DNA of 27,165 bases from a virus: the IMG/VR virus record IMGVR_UViG_3300040856_002506, positions 1 to 27,165 of that record; one strand, written 5' to 3'. Numbering within the stretch: position 1 is the stretch's first letter; the number at the start of each line of letters is the position of its first letter. A program made the position numbers and the translations under genes. Shown here one piece after another: positions 16,829 through 25,036 of the stretch. The notes under the pieces are model-generated. The model saw nothing but the letters and a program-made list of their open reading frames with translations. It did not search any database and was not told where the DNA came from.

Positions 16829-17632
16829 CTATTTTTGTTGCACATAGTCTGCTGAACTCTTTGTACCTGTATGCGGTCCTGTTTGTATCGTATAAGATGA
16901 AGTTCCATCTGATTTATAGTTTGTACTTGTTCCTGTGGTTACAAAATTCGAACTTGCATATGAATTTATTGTACCTGGAGCAAAACCCTCATTGATTGGA
17001 GTTCCTCCTATTTTCATTTGTCCATATAATACTGGAACAGGTTGTCCTTGTTCTATATTTTGTCCTGCCCCATTAAAAAGGAAAGAAGGGTCATCCACTT
17101 CAGGCTCAGCTGCAGACATTTCGCTTAATCCCATAAGTGCTAAATTTACTCCTAAAGCAGCGACTAACATTCCGGGCACTGTTAAACTAACTGCAGCGCC
17201 ATAACTCATAGCTGTAGCAGCTGAAACAGTTCCTGCTGACATAGCTCCTCCTATAGTAGTTGCGCCTGCAGCTCCGGCTCCTCCAGCTGATGTGAAGAAA
17301 ACTCCCATACCCGGAAGAAAGAAGAGCGCAGCTAATAATAAAAGTCCTGCGATTAATTTTCCTAAACCTTTGCCTGAACCTGCTGGAACTGGGGTTATAA
17401 TTACAGTATCTTTTAAATTAGGCAACCATAAATCTTCTTCATCTTCAAAAAGTTCGTCTCCATTTTGAATACTAAATTGTATATTTTTATTATGGCAGTC
17501 GATTAAATATTCTTTAAATCCTTCAACTTGGCAATCAATAAGTTTTAATACATCACGCATAGAAGAATCTACAGAAGTCCATTCTGCTCCAAATTTTTCT
17601 CCTAATTCTCCCATCAATTTAACGTGGGTCAT
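16829..17632 (-). CDS. I: Tail assembly protein, lambda gpI-like
   Basis: From the ATG at 17632 (GAGGAG nine bases upstream) the product has 267 residues. A longer start at 17665 lies deep in the gpK gene. The N-terminal 80 residues (HVKLMGELGEKFGAEW...DVLKLIDCQ, ending VIITPVPAGSGK) form a ubiquitin-like fold typical of gpI. A hydrophobic, Gly/Ala-rich region follows (about 91-167, LIAGLLLLAALFFLPGMGVF). Then comes the conserved QNIEQGQPVPVLYGQMKIGG (191-210). In lambda, gpI acts with gpJ, gpK and gpL in tail-tip assembly and is not found in the mature virion. It overlaps gpK by 14 bases. The 60-residue Ser/Thr-rich tail is less conserved. Confidence 0.85.
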   Translation of the reverse strand: MTHVKLMGELGEKFGAEWTSVDSSMRDVLKLIDCQVEGFKEYLIDCHNKNIQFSIQNGDELFEDEEDLWLPNLKDTVIITPVPAGSGKGLGKLIAGLLLLAALFFLPGMGVFFTSAGGAGAAGATTIGGAMSAGTVSAATAMSYGAAVSLTVPGMLVAALGVNLALMGLSEMSAAEPEVDDPSFLFNGAGQNIEQGQPVPVLYGQMKIGGTPINEGFAPGTINSYASSNFVTTGTSTNYKSDGTSSYTIQTGPHTGTKSSADYVQQK

Positions 17633-17954
17633 AAATATATTCTCCTCTTTCCGGTAATGATACAATTAAATATGGTATCCCTAAAATTTTTGACGCATTT
17701 TTATCATGCTCGCTTGGATGACAATTTTGCCCATAGTGACTATGGACTACATATAATATTTTTGAAATAATCGAGTGACGAACGTATTCCTTTGGGTCAA
17801 TGTAAAAAGAATTTTCATCTTCACTTTTATTTTCTACAGAAATAAATTTAATTTCGTTACTTTTTTGAACTATGAGTCCGCAACCTTCACGCGGTGCCTC
17901 TTTCTCCATGTGACTATATATTTCTGGTAATAATTTATTTAAACTTTCTTGCAC
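17619..17954 (-). CDS. K: Tail assembly JAMM metallopeptidase, lambda gpK-like N-terminal domain
   Basis: The JAB/MPN zinc site is complete: E23 (REGCGL), HSH (71-73) and S81/D84 in HSHYGQNCHPSEHD, matching E...H-x-H-x7-S-x2-D. Lambda gpK combines this domain with an NlpC/P60 endopeptidase; here the 111-residue protein ends after the JAMM domain, so the cell-wall hydrolase part is missing. I chose GTG at 17954 because GGAGG is placed eight bases before it. A TTG five codons earlier gives a longer frame but overlaps that ribosome site. The gene overlaps gpL by 20 bases. It probably processes a tail-tip component during assembly; the substrate is unknown. Confidence 0.85.
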   Translation of the reverse strand: MQESLNKLLPEIYSHMEKEAPREGCGLIVQKSNEIKFISVENKSEDENSFYIDPKEYVRHSIISKILYVVHSHYGQNCHPSEHDKNASKILGIPYLIVSLPERGEYIYDPR

Positions 17955-19137
17955 CTGGGAATCCTCCAAAAGGTAATTGTGCTACTGTACCTGGTTTTGC
18001 TGAACCTGAAGTAAATCCAAATCTTTTTATACAAGATTTTAATCTTTTTCCGCAAACATCTCCTCTTTCCCAGTAACTATTAAATCCAGGAGCAACATTT
18101 GAACCAGATGTTTGTGTTCTTGTTGCTTTCCATAATCTTACTTTACTATCAGACCCCGTATGAGTTACATAATTATTGAATCTATCATCTGTATAAGTAT
18201 AGTAGTTTGCACTTGAACTGTAAGTATCAAATACTCTTATTCTTGCCCAGGTTGCACTATTATCTGCAGGAGTATTACTTGTACTTGATGTTGCCTGCCA
18301 GTAATTTAATATCGTTGAACTATCTGCAGAAGTATCTATAGTGCCATCTTCATTATATCTTCTAACTCCAGATGCTGTTCCTAAAGTCAGCGAAGTTTTA
18401 TAATAACTATCAGCAGTAGCAGAAGAACTAAATGTTGTAAAACTTGTGCTGGAAACTATAACATACTCATCATCTGCATTTACATAAACGGTGTAAGTTG
18501 TTCCTGCAATTCTATAATTACTTTCTTCGTGCCAAGTACATGCTCCTCTTTTATTTGCTTCTGTTTTACTTGGACAAGCACCTTGATAAATCCAAGGACA
18601 AGCATTATGACCTACAACTCTATAAGGAAGTACTAATCCTTCTACATCAAAAGGAGTTGTTAATTCAAATGAAAGTTCTAATGCATTTCTTTGTTCTATT
18701 CTATCTATAATCCATACTTGGCGAGGAAATTCTATTGGAGTTACTCCAGAGCCTGTATCTGCACTTCCATCTTTTAAATATTTTCGTAAAGTTCTTCTTC
18801 TATATAATTTAAAACCAACTAAGTCATCAGGAGTTAAATTTCCTAAAGCAGCTCCAAAAGTGTCTAATACGTTTGCAAAAGTTATTACTGGTCTTGGTGC
18901 AACACCTGTTGATTTTGTTTCTATTCCCTCTATTTGAATTGGTAAAGCATCATAAGTATTTAGCTGAGTATTTGTGTCATAGTCATACATTTGTACGTTA
19001 CCTAAATCACTATCTTCTCCTCTTGTAAAATAAACTTTAGAAGTTCCTTCTGCATTTAGTGCAATTTCATACAAGTCTACAATCCCTGAAGACTGTTCTA
19101 ATCCTTGAACTTCTTTTATTGCTATTTTTTCACTCAT
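17935..19137 (-). CDS. L: Minor tail protein, lambda gpL-like, with an insertion
   Basis: The 400-residue product begins with a gpL-type domain (DLYEIAL...YFTRGED, then KLYRRRTLRKYLKDG, IIDRIEQRNALELSFELTTP). Cysteines at 180 and 188 (NACPWIYQGACPS), 200 (GACTW), 362 and 369 (VCGKRLKSC) correspond to the cluster that in lambda gpL binds iron-sulfur. Between residues 200 and 362 about 160 Ser/Thr/Tyr-rich residues are inserted, making the protein much longer than lambda gpL (about 232 residues). It is fused to gpM by a TAATG overlap and is presumably part of the tail tip. The inserted region is beta-rich and resembles no domain I know. Confidence 0.85.
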   Translation of the reverse strand: MSEKIAIKEVQGLEQSSGIVDLYEIALNAEGTSKVYFTRGEDSDLGNVQMYDYDTNTQLNTYDALPIQIEGIETKSTGVAPRPVITFANVLDTFGAALGNLTPDDLVGFKLYRRRTLRKYLKDGSADTGSGVTPIEFPRQVWIIDRIEQRNALELSFELTTPFDVEGLVLPYRVVGHNACPWIYQGACPSKTEANKRGACTWHEESNYRIAGTTYTVYVNADDEYVIVSSTSFTTFSSSATADSYYKTSLTLGTASGVRRYNEDGTIDTSADSSTILNYWQATSSTSNTPADNSATWARIRVFDTYSSSANYYTYTDDRFNNYVTHTGSDSKVRLWKATRTQTSGSNVAPGFNSYWERGDVCGKRLKSCIKRFGFTSGSAKPGTVAQLPFGGFPGARKFK

Positions 19138-19523
19138 TATGCTTCGTATACTCTCTCAAAAGTTGCACTTAAACTATAGAAATCGTCATACGCCCAAGTT
19201 TGATTCCATTGTCTGCAAATAACTTTTATAGTTTCATTTCCATTTGTATCATCAATTGTCATTCTAAATTTAGAAACACCTCCTAAACTTTCAAAAAATG
19301 CTACTATATCGTCTATTTCTGCTTTTGGTCTTGTACTAAAAGACACATTCATAGTTTGTGCTAAATTATTAATGCCATCTGCAAGTCTTTGTTCATACCC
19401 ATCTCCAAAAGTCATTGTATGAACTTTTGGAGTAGAAGCTCTTGTAAATCCTTTATCTACAGCAACTCCTCCAGAGAACCCTGTAATATTACTTCCATCA
19501 TTTTGAAATATTGCTGTTGCCAT
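19137..19523 (-). CDS. M: Minor tail protein, lambda gpM-like
   Basis: This 128-residue protein contains PKVHTMTFGDGYEQRLADGI, FSTRPKAEIDDIVAFFESLG and a C-terminal WNQTWAYDDFYSLSATFERV. This matches the lambda gpM/phage minor tail family (FGDGYEQR, then W..DDF...T...ERV). In lambda, gpM joins gpL around the tail-tip hub above gpJ. It lies two bases after the tape measure stop, with GGAGGAG 14 bases upstream of the ATG. Its stop overlaps the gpL start, so the two are probably made in fixed ratio. Length and motifs are normal for the family. Confidence 0.9.
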   Translation of the reverse strand: MATAIFQNDGSNITGFSGGVAVDKGFTRASTPKVHTMTFGDGYEQRLADGINNLAQTMNVSFSTRPKAEIDDIVAFFESLGGVSKFRMTIDDTNGNETIKVICRQWNQTWAYDDFYSLSATFERVYEA

Positions 19524-19524
19524 C

Positions 19525-22518
19525 TTAACTTAATACTCCTCCAGGTCTTTTTTCTCTTTGTATTGTTTCCATTACTGCCATTTGAATTGCCATTCCAAGT
19601 GCTTTTCCTTGTTCTGCATTTCCACCAGTACTGTTTGTATTTCCACCTGCATCTACATTAATTACTATATTGTTATTTCCGCCACTTCCTTTCATATTCA
19701 CTGGAATACTTCTTCCATCTGGCAAAGGCACAACAGCTTCATTGTGTTTTCCTTCTCCTACAAGATAAGTAGGTTCTGTTGCGATTCCACCACTTCTATA
19801 GCCTGTAATTCCTCCTTTTGCCATTGGAATAATTCCTCCATCGGCCATTGGAATAGGTAATCCCATTGCTCCAAGTATTTTTAAAGCTAACATTTTTGCA
19901 AGTATTTGAGCCATCATTTGAAGAACAGATTGTGTCATTGATTTAAAAGCATCTTTAAGAGTCATCGTTCCATCAATTAATCCTTGTATTGCAGTTTGCA
20001 TTGAAGTTGCAAAAGTATCTACTAATTGGTCTTTTGCTCTCATTGTAATATTTTCGAGTCTTTCTGCAGTTGTTAGTTGTACTTTTAAGTTTGCTAACTT
20101 TGCATCTTCTTCTGCTATTTCTACTTTATTTTTTTCAGCGCCTTTATTTTTAAGCTCCTCTCTTCTTTGCATTGTCTGGGTAATTTCTAACTCTATTAGT
20201 TTTACTTTATTGCGAAAATTCATTTCTTCTCTAATTATTTTTGGCATACCTAATGACTTTTCTTGAAATTGAGTTTGTAAATTTATTTTATCTGTAAGAA
20301 ATCCTATTTCTACTTTAGCGAGTCTTTCTGCTTCATTTATTGCTAATTGCCCTAAATCTTTTAACACCTCTGCAGGGTCTCTTGTATATCCGCCTCCAGC
20401 AAAAGCAGCTTTTCTTTTATAAGTAGAAAGTATCTTATCTACAGCTTCGTCACCTACAAACTGTCGAAGGGAGCTAAGTGTTGCTTCGTCTGTCACCATA
20501 CCATGCATTCCTCCCGTTACTCCAAATCTTTTAAAGATATCTTCAGGAGAAGCATCTCCAAGGTCACTTAAAGTTTTTCCAAAAGTTCCTATAGCTGCTC
20601 CCATTCTAAAAAATGCGGACCCTTGAGTTCTCATACTTGACATTGCTGTTCCAAAGTCTTCCACTGCTCCTTTTAATAAGTTAGTAGTAGTAGAAAATTT
20701 CGTTATTGCATCTGCAGCCAGTGTTCCGTTTTCTTGTAAATCTAATAAATCAGTTGCTATTGCTTTAAAAGTTTCATTACTTACATAATCTTTATTTATC
20801 TTTCTTAAATTTGTAGTTAAATTTTGTATTTTTTCATCTAATTGCTTATATGCGTCAGTTCCTTCTAATACTCTATTACGTTGTTGCTCTAAACTTGTTA
20901 TAACTTGTTTTACTACATCTACTTGCTCTGAGGATAATCTTTGTGTTCCTGAAGGAGTTAAGAAATTATTAGCTCCTCCTTCCTCTCCAAAAGCATCTGC
21001 AATGCCTTTAAAACTAAAATTAGAGAAAAAGTTTGCCTCTTGAACAATAGCTCCCATATAAGTAGCTGTTTCTTTCATTTTTTTTGCTAAATCTGTTACA
21101 ATTTCATTTTGCTCTTTTAGTTGCTTATTTACATTTTTTAAATTTTCTTCAAACTTTCTAGTAGCTGGGTCTTTAAATTTATCAAACAAACCTGACAAAA
21201 CTGAAATTAAAGATATAACTAATCCTGCCCATCCAAGTGCAGAAATAAATCTGGAAAGCACCATACCTCCGAATTTTACAAATCCAAGGAAATTTCCATA
21301 TTCTGCTCTCATTATATATAGTTCTGCTTTCCATCTTGCTCCCATTCTTTTAAAAGAATTTCCTGAACTCATTTCTAATTGAGCATTATGAGCTTTTAAA
21401 ACATTTAGAAGATTTTGACTTTCGCTTTTTACAAATGTAGAATAATTTAAATAACTTGATTTTTTACGAGTCATTGCAGTTTCAAAAGCTTTTACCTCTT
21501 GTTTTGTACCTAAGTTTCCAAACTTTGATAGTCCTTTTTCTGACATCATTCCTTTTAATACTTTTGATGCAGATTTACTTGCTTTTTTAGTATCAATAGT
21601 TGGTGCTTCAGGAGTAATTGCTCTTAAAATACCTGAGCCTAATAATGCAAAAGAGCCTGCAAGAGCTACTATATTTTTTGTGAGACCTTTTGCTATAAAC
21701 TCTGCTAAACCTGTTAGTCCCATTTTTATTGAGTTTATTAAGTCATCAAATGATTTTGCTAAAAGTTGGAATTGGTTTAATTCAGTAGAAAATTCACCAA
21801 ACTTTTCTTCCCCTTGTCTAAGAACTTCATTTACAACTGCTTGAGATTTTTCAAAAATAGTTAAAGAATCTTTTGTCTTATTAATTTCATCTGCATATTT
21901 TTTTGTTGCAGTTTCTAATCTAAGAATAATACCTAATTCATCTAATAATTCTGGCTCTGCTTTTGTAGCACCTCTTACTAATCTATTTAAAGAGTCTGTT
22001 AAGTCTCTTCCAAGAGCAATAGAAGCATTTTTTGCAACTCCTCCAAGTCTTGATATTTGGTCTGAAGTTAATCCTGCAGCTCTTGCTATCGCTACTGATT
22101 GGGCGGCTTCTGCAAAAGCTAATTGTTGTCCTGTGGCTGCTTGTAGTCTTGAGGTTAATAGTTTAAGAGATTCTCCTGTTATGTAAGCATACTCTTTCTG
22201 ACCTTCAATTAATATTCTATAATTAGCAGCGTCTTGTAAAAATCTAAAAGCTGCTCCAATCGCAAATATATTAGCAGCTAAAGTTGCATATGCAGGTACA
22301 AGTCCGCCTGTAATGCCCTGAGCCATTTTTGAAAAGTTTTTTGTGGTATTTGAAGACTGTTGAGATGCTCCTTTAAAGTTACGGTTTAAAGTTTGTTCTG
22401 ATTTACTTAAATCATCAGTAGCTTTCTTGGCTTTTTTCGTCTTCTGTGCAAATAGTTCAATAGTATTACCATCATCTAATTGAAGTAATATTTTTCCGCC
22501 TTTTATAGTTTTTGCCAT
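19525..22518 (-). CDS. H: Tape measure protein
   Basis: This 997-residue protein is Lys/Ala/Gln-rich and mostly helical. Hydrophobic segments at about 71-97 (GGLVPAYATLAANIFAIGAAF), 281-300 and 416-445 (ISALGWAGLVISLISVLSGLF) may insert into the host membrane at DNA ejection. Long coiled-coil stretches occur near 455-490 and 740-830. The C-terminus has GGIIPMAKGGITGYRSGGIA followed by PTYLVGEGKHNEAVVPLPDG, a hallmark of tape measure proteins. At about 1.5 angstroms per residue, the tail would be roughly 150 nm. It starts one base after the gpT-like frame with little ribosome signal (AAGAAAG), so coupling to the frameshifted chaperone is likely. Confidence 0.95.
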   Translation of the reverse strand: MAKTIKGGKILLQLDDGNTIELFAQKTKKAKKATDDLSKSEQTLNRNFKGASQQSSNTTKNFSKMAQGITGGLVPAYATLAANIFAIGAAFRFLQDAANYRILIEGQKEYAYITGESLKLLTSRLQAATGQQLAFAEAAQSVAIARAAGLTSDQISRLGGVAKNASIALGRDLTDSLNRLVRGATKAEPELLDELGIILRLETATKKYADEINKTKDSLTIFEKSQAVVNEVLRQGEEKFGEFSTELNQFQLLAKSFDDLINSIKMGLTGLAEFIAKGLTKNIVALAGSFALLGSGILRAITPEAPTIDTKKASKSASKVLKGMMSEKGLSKFGNLGTKQEVKAFETAMTRKKSSYLNYSTFVKSESQNLLNVLKAHNAQLEMSSGNSFKRMGARWKAELYIMRAEYGNFLGFVKFGGMVLSRFISALGWAGLVISLISVLSGLFDKFKDPATRKFEENLKNVNKQLKEQNEIVTDLAKKMKETATYMGAIVQEANFFSNFSFKGIADAFGEEGGANNFLTPSGTQRLSSEQVDVVKQVITSLEQQRNRVLEGTDAYKQLDEKIQNLTTNLRKINKDYVSNETFKAIATDLLDLQENGTLAADAITKFSTTTNLLKGAVEDFGTAMSSMRTQGSAFFRMGAAIGTFGKTLSDLGDASPEDIFKRFGVTGGMHGMVTDEATLSSLRQFVGDEAVDKILSTYKRKAAFAGGGYTRDPAEVLKDLGQLAINEAERLAKVEIGFLTDKINLQTQFQEKSLGMPKIIREEMNFRNKVKLIELEITQTMQRREELKNKGAEKNKVEIAEEDAKLANLKVQLTTAERLENITMRAKDQLVDTFATSMQTAIQGLIDGTMTLKDAFKSMTQSVLQMMAQILAKMLALKILGAMGLPIPMADGGIIPMAKGGITGYRSGGIATEPTYLVGEGKHNEAVVPLPDGRSIPVNMKGSGGNNNIVINVDAGGNTNSTGGNAEQGKALGMAIQMAVMETIQREKRPGGVLS

Positions 22519-22971
22519 TTACTTTCTTAAATTAGCAGAATTTATTCCGCCCTTAGCTTTTGTTTCTTGACTCTTTCTTTGTCTTTCCAGCTTTTTATTT
22601 ATTTTGTCTGTGTTTCGTGCTTCAATATGCTTTATAAAATATATAGTAGATTTTTTGTCTTTTACATCCCATACATCTAAAAGAGTTCCGAGAGATGAAA
22701 AATCTTTTCCCATATAAGAACCACTCATTCCATCCCATCTATCAGGTAGTAAATCGTGCAATAAAAAAGCCACCTGAACTTCATAGGGATAATCCTCTGT
22801 AGTCGGTGGCATTTCGTCTGGGTCAGGTTCAATACCTTTTTGATCACATAATTCTAAATATGTGTCTAAAGGTAATTGACCTTCCTTATAATGTTTATCT
22901 AATAAACCAAGTATTTGTGTTACTTGGTCTTGGTAAAATTTTCCAGGTCGCCTGTAATTTCTGTAACCCAA
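22519..22971 (-). CDS. T: gpT-like tail assembly chaperone frame, expressed by -1 frameshift
   Basis: This open frame (150 codons from a TTG) overlaps the gpG-like gene by 52 bases in the -1 frame and has no ribosome site of its own. It is best read as the C-terminal half of a GT fusion: ribosomes slip at 22941-22935, and the frame continues from TAC at 22935 (FYQDQVTQILGLLDKHYKEG) for 138 residues. Added to the 138 residues of gpG before the slip, the fusion has 276. The T part is basic at its end (KKLERQRKSQETKAKGG), consistent with binding the tape measure. In lambda, gpGT coats the tape measure during tail assembly and leaves before maturation. Confidence 0.85.
   Translation of the reverse strand: MGYRNYRRPGKFYQDQVTQILGLLDKHYKEGQLPLDTYLELCDQKGIEPDPDEMPPTTEDYPYEVQVAFLLHDLLPDRWDGMSGSYMGKDFSSLGTLLDVWDVKDKKSTIYFIKHIEARNTDKINKKLERQRKSQETKAKGGINSANLRK
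22906..22929 (-). promoter_or_regulatory. Stem-loop downstream of the frameshift site
   Basis: On the minus strand ACCAAGTA (22928-22921), a seven-base loop and TACTTGGT (22913-22906) form a perfect 8-bp stem. G at 22929 can add a G-U pair at the base. It begins five or six bases after the slippery heptamer, the usual distance for a -1 frameshift stimulator, and it contains the gpG stop codon. Confidence 0.7.
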
Positions 22972-23348
22972 GTATCAAAGTCAGCTCCATTTTTCATCAA
23001 TGTTTCTGCATTTTCTACTGAGAAATCTAATTCATCTTCAGGCTCAAGTCCACTTATATCTACTAATAGAAGCTCTTCTAAGTACTTATATTTGAGTCCT
23101 TTCCATCCTTTGATGACGGCTTTACAGTATTCTGTTAAAAATTTATCTTCATCAAGAGTTTCTTCAAAAGCTCTTGTCTTTCTGTTTAGTTTCTGAGAGA
23201 CACATCTACTTCTTAATTTAATGAGTTCTTCTCTTGCTAAGTAACATAAGTCAACAGAAAATCCATTTAAAGTAGGATAATCAACTGTTACTGTTTTACT
23301 TGGAGTTAATAAACTCGCTAATGATACGTTTTGTTTTTGTTCTGTCAT
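22920..23348 (-). CDS. G: Tail assembly chaperone, lambda gpG-like
   Basis: The 142-residue product (DYPTLNGFSVDLCYLAREEL, then FLTEYCKAVIKGWKGLKYKY, acidic end) is a typical short chaperone upstream of a tape measure gene. The KGWKGLK motif and an acidic C-terminus (LEPEDELDFSVEN) are common to the family. A canonical slippery heptamer near its end shifts a minority of ribosomes into the gpT-like frame. The start lies 13 bases after the terminator T-tract, behind AGGAAAAAAC. In this family free G binds the major tail protein or the tape measure complex; the ratio to GT is functionally important. Confidence 0.88.
   Translation of the reverse strand: MTEQKQNVSLASLLTPSKTVTVDYPTLNGFSVDLCYLAREELIKLRSRCVSQKLNRKTRAFEETLDEDKFLTEYCKAVIKGWKGLKYKYLEELLLVDISGLEPEDELDFSVENAETLMKNGADFDTWVTEITGDLENFTKTK
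22935..22941 (-). promoter_or_regulatory. -1 programmed frameshift slippery site A_AAT_TTT
   Basis: In the gpG frame the codons read GAA AAT TTT ACC, so the heptamer is A AAT TTT, an exact X XXY YYZ site. Slipping back one base re-pairs both tRNAs on AAA and TTT and enters the gpT-like frame (GGA AAA TTT TAC). A stem-loop follows five to six bases later. Confidence 0.88.
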
Positions 23349-23360
23349 TGTTTTTTCCTA

Positions 23361-23388
23361 TAAAAGAGGGAGGGAATGACCCCTCCCT
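23361..23388 (-). terminator. Rho-independent terminator after the major tail gene
   Basis: On the minus strand AGGGAGGG, a six-base loop (GTCATT) and CCCTCCCT form a perfect 8-bp GC-rich stem, followed by CTTTTATA. It starts 14 bases after the stop of the major tail protein gene. The next gene begins 13 bases beyond the T-tract, so this should act as a partial attenuator and not as an operon end. Confidence 0.85.
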
Positions 23389-23401
23389 GTTAATTTAATT
23401 A

Positions 23402-24523
23402 TTAAGTTACCGCTGGTCCTACAAACTCCATTGTAATTTCGTCTGTTCCATCTACTGATGTTGGTAAAGCGTGGAAAGTAGTTTCCAAACTTACTATATC
23501 ATCAATTGAATGTGTAGGTACTTCTAAGTGACAAGTTGGTAAAGTCATAGTAACTCTTGGAGTATTACCAGTTCCACCTACTACAAATACTAAATTGAAG
23601 TCATTTGTAATTACTGAAGTTGATTCAATAATATCTTCAAATAAGTCTGCACTTGAATTTGCACCACCAGTTGGAGTATTTAAGTAACAAGTAAAGTTAC
23701 CTGAAACATTTCTTGTTCCTGTTACATGACCTAAAGGTTGATTGACAATTCCTAAAGTTTCAGGAGTTAAAAAAGTAATATTGTTTCCAATAGTAATGTT
23801 TCCGCCTGTTAATGTTAAATCATATGAAGTTTGAATATCTCCATCTGCTGTTGCAGTAACAGTTAAGTCTGTTAATCTATTCCTAATAAAGTTATTTGTG
23901 TCAGCTGCTGCTGTTCCTTCGTAAATTGTTGCTGTTGGCATTGAAGATGTTTCAGTAATAATCTGACCAAAACCAGACCAGTTTGCTGTTGCAATTCCAT
24001 CAATGTCAAAATCAATTGAAACTTCATTTACTACACAGTCTGCAATTTGATAAATAGTAGGAGTTGATTTTCCACTACCCATTTCAAATGTAAGTGTAAA
24101 AGTATCTAAAGTTACTTTATTAGAATTTGTAAATACTAAATCTGCTCCGTTTGCATCAGCTGAACTAAAGCCTGCTCCTGATTGACCAACTGCTGCTGAA
24201 CCTGCTAAAGCATTCCATAGAGCTTCTTCTACTACATGAGAAAAAGCTGAACCATGCTCTCCTCCAGAACCATCTCCGCCAGAGGTAAAAGGTCTAATAT
24301 ATGTTGAAAAAGACCACTCTGCTGGTGCGTAAGAATCTGTGAACATTTGTCTTGCTCTTCTACTCACACCTGCCGCTGTAGCCATTTCATTAAGAGTTAC
24401 CTCAGTTGTGTTTGTCGCCTGAGAAAAACTAAATCCATCTAAAACAGGTATATTATATACTGCACTCTGTGAGTCTGTTAGATGAACCTTAGTATCTCGA
24501 CTAAAATAAAATGTATCTGCCAT
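23402..24523 (-). CDS. Major tail tube protein
   Basis: This 373-residue protein (MADTFYFSRDTKVHLTDSQS, ...NIPVLDGFSFSQATNTTEVT, EWSFSTYIRPFTSGG, LNTPTGGANSSADLFEDI, TLPTCHLEVPTHSIDDIVSL) has the pattern of siphovirus tube subunits. It lies in the V position, between the tail terminator and the gpG/gpT pair. Lambda gpV has 246 residues, so this is a longer form, probably with an extra surface domain near its middle. AGGAG precedes the ATG, and a terminator follows, both expected for an abundant protein. The gene starts after a 63-bp gap that holds no consensus promoter. Confidence 0.85.
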   Translation of the reverse strand: MADTFYFSRDTKVHLTDSQSAVYNIPVLDGFSFSQATNTTEVTLNEMATAAGVSRRARQMFTDSYAPAEWSFSTYIRPFTSGGDGSGGEHGSAFSHVVEEALWNALAGSAAVGQSGAGFSSADANGADLVFTNSNKVTLDTFTLTFEMGSGKSTPTIYQIADCVVNEVSIDFDIDGIATANWSGFGQIITETSSMPTATIYEGTAAADTNNFIRNRLTDLTVTATADGDIQTSYDLTLTGGNITIGNNITFLTPETLGIVNQPLGHVTGTRNVSGNFTCYLNTPTGGANSSADLFEDIIESTSVITNDFNLVFVVGGTGNTPRVTMTLPTCHLEVPTHSIDDIVSLETTFHALPTSVDGTDEITMEFVGPAVT

Positions 24524-24586
24524 TTTAATTTCTCCTATTTTAATGAAAAGAGCTTTGGCTAAACTTTAGTTTGCCGTGGCTGTTTT

Positions 24587-25036
24587 CTAATATTGGACGG
24601 TAGTAATTATTTCGCCTATTCCAAAAGGGTCTAAAACACCTTCGTCCGTATCAATACTGAGTATCGTTGTTTGAATAGTACTTTGTACTTTTCCTAAATT
24701 ATCAGTATACGTTATTGGGTTATTGGTTTCTAACACAGTTTCTACATCTTCCATTAATCTTTCCAATGCTTCTACTGGGTCATCTTCATTTACGTAGCAA
24801 CGAAAAGTTAAAGTTAAAAATCTAAACTTTTCTCCCGCACCTAAATATTCTCTTGTTTCACTTCCTGCATTTATATGTATTGCTGGAAACTCTTCGATTT
24901 CATCCCAAAATTTTAATCTTGGTTCTACATTTGAAACAGAACTTAAAAAATTACCTGTTCCATTTATAGTTAATAATTTCTTAACAAAGGCATTAACAAT
25001 AGCACTTCTTCGTGTAGTATAACCTCTTTCTGACAT
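24587..25036 (-). CDS. Tail terminator / tail completion protein, gpU-like position
   Basis: The 149-residue product contains RSAIVNAFVKKLLTI, LKFWDEIEEFPAIHINAGSE with TREYLGAGEKFRFLTLTFRC, DPVEALERLMEDVETVLETN and a C-terminal beta hairpin (EGVLDPFGIGEIITTVQY). This alternation of an N-terminal helix, a central EFPAI...G strand pair, and a helix with E..L..D...L is typical of tail terminators that cap the tube at the head side. The ATG overlaps the previous stop as TAATG, and the ribosome site AGGAG is inside the previous gene's last codons. Identity rests on length, position just before the major tail gene and this general pattern. Confidence 0.75.
   Translation of the reverse strand: MSERGYTTRRSAIVNAFVKKLLTINGTGNFLSSVSNVEPRLKFWDEIEEFPAIHINAGSETREYLGAGEKFRFLTLTFRCYVNEDDPVEALERLMEDVETVLETNNPITYTDNLGKVQSTIQTTILSIDTDEGVLDPFGIGEIITTVQY

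Noticed and set aside
17955-17969. TTG start for the gpK homologue
   Set aside because: It overlaps the GGAGG that is ideally placed for the GTG at 17954.
22519-22971. Independent gene starting at TTG 22971
   Set aside because: There is no ribosome site, it overlaps gpG in -1 frame, and a perfect slippery heptamer is present. A frameshift fusion explains it better.
24541-24575. Possible terminator before the major tail gene (GGC/AAACT...AGTTT/GCC)
   Set aside because: The stem is AT-rich with a bulge and a tiny loop, and the T-run is several bases away.
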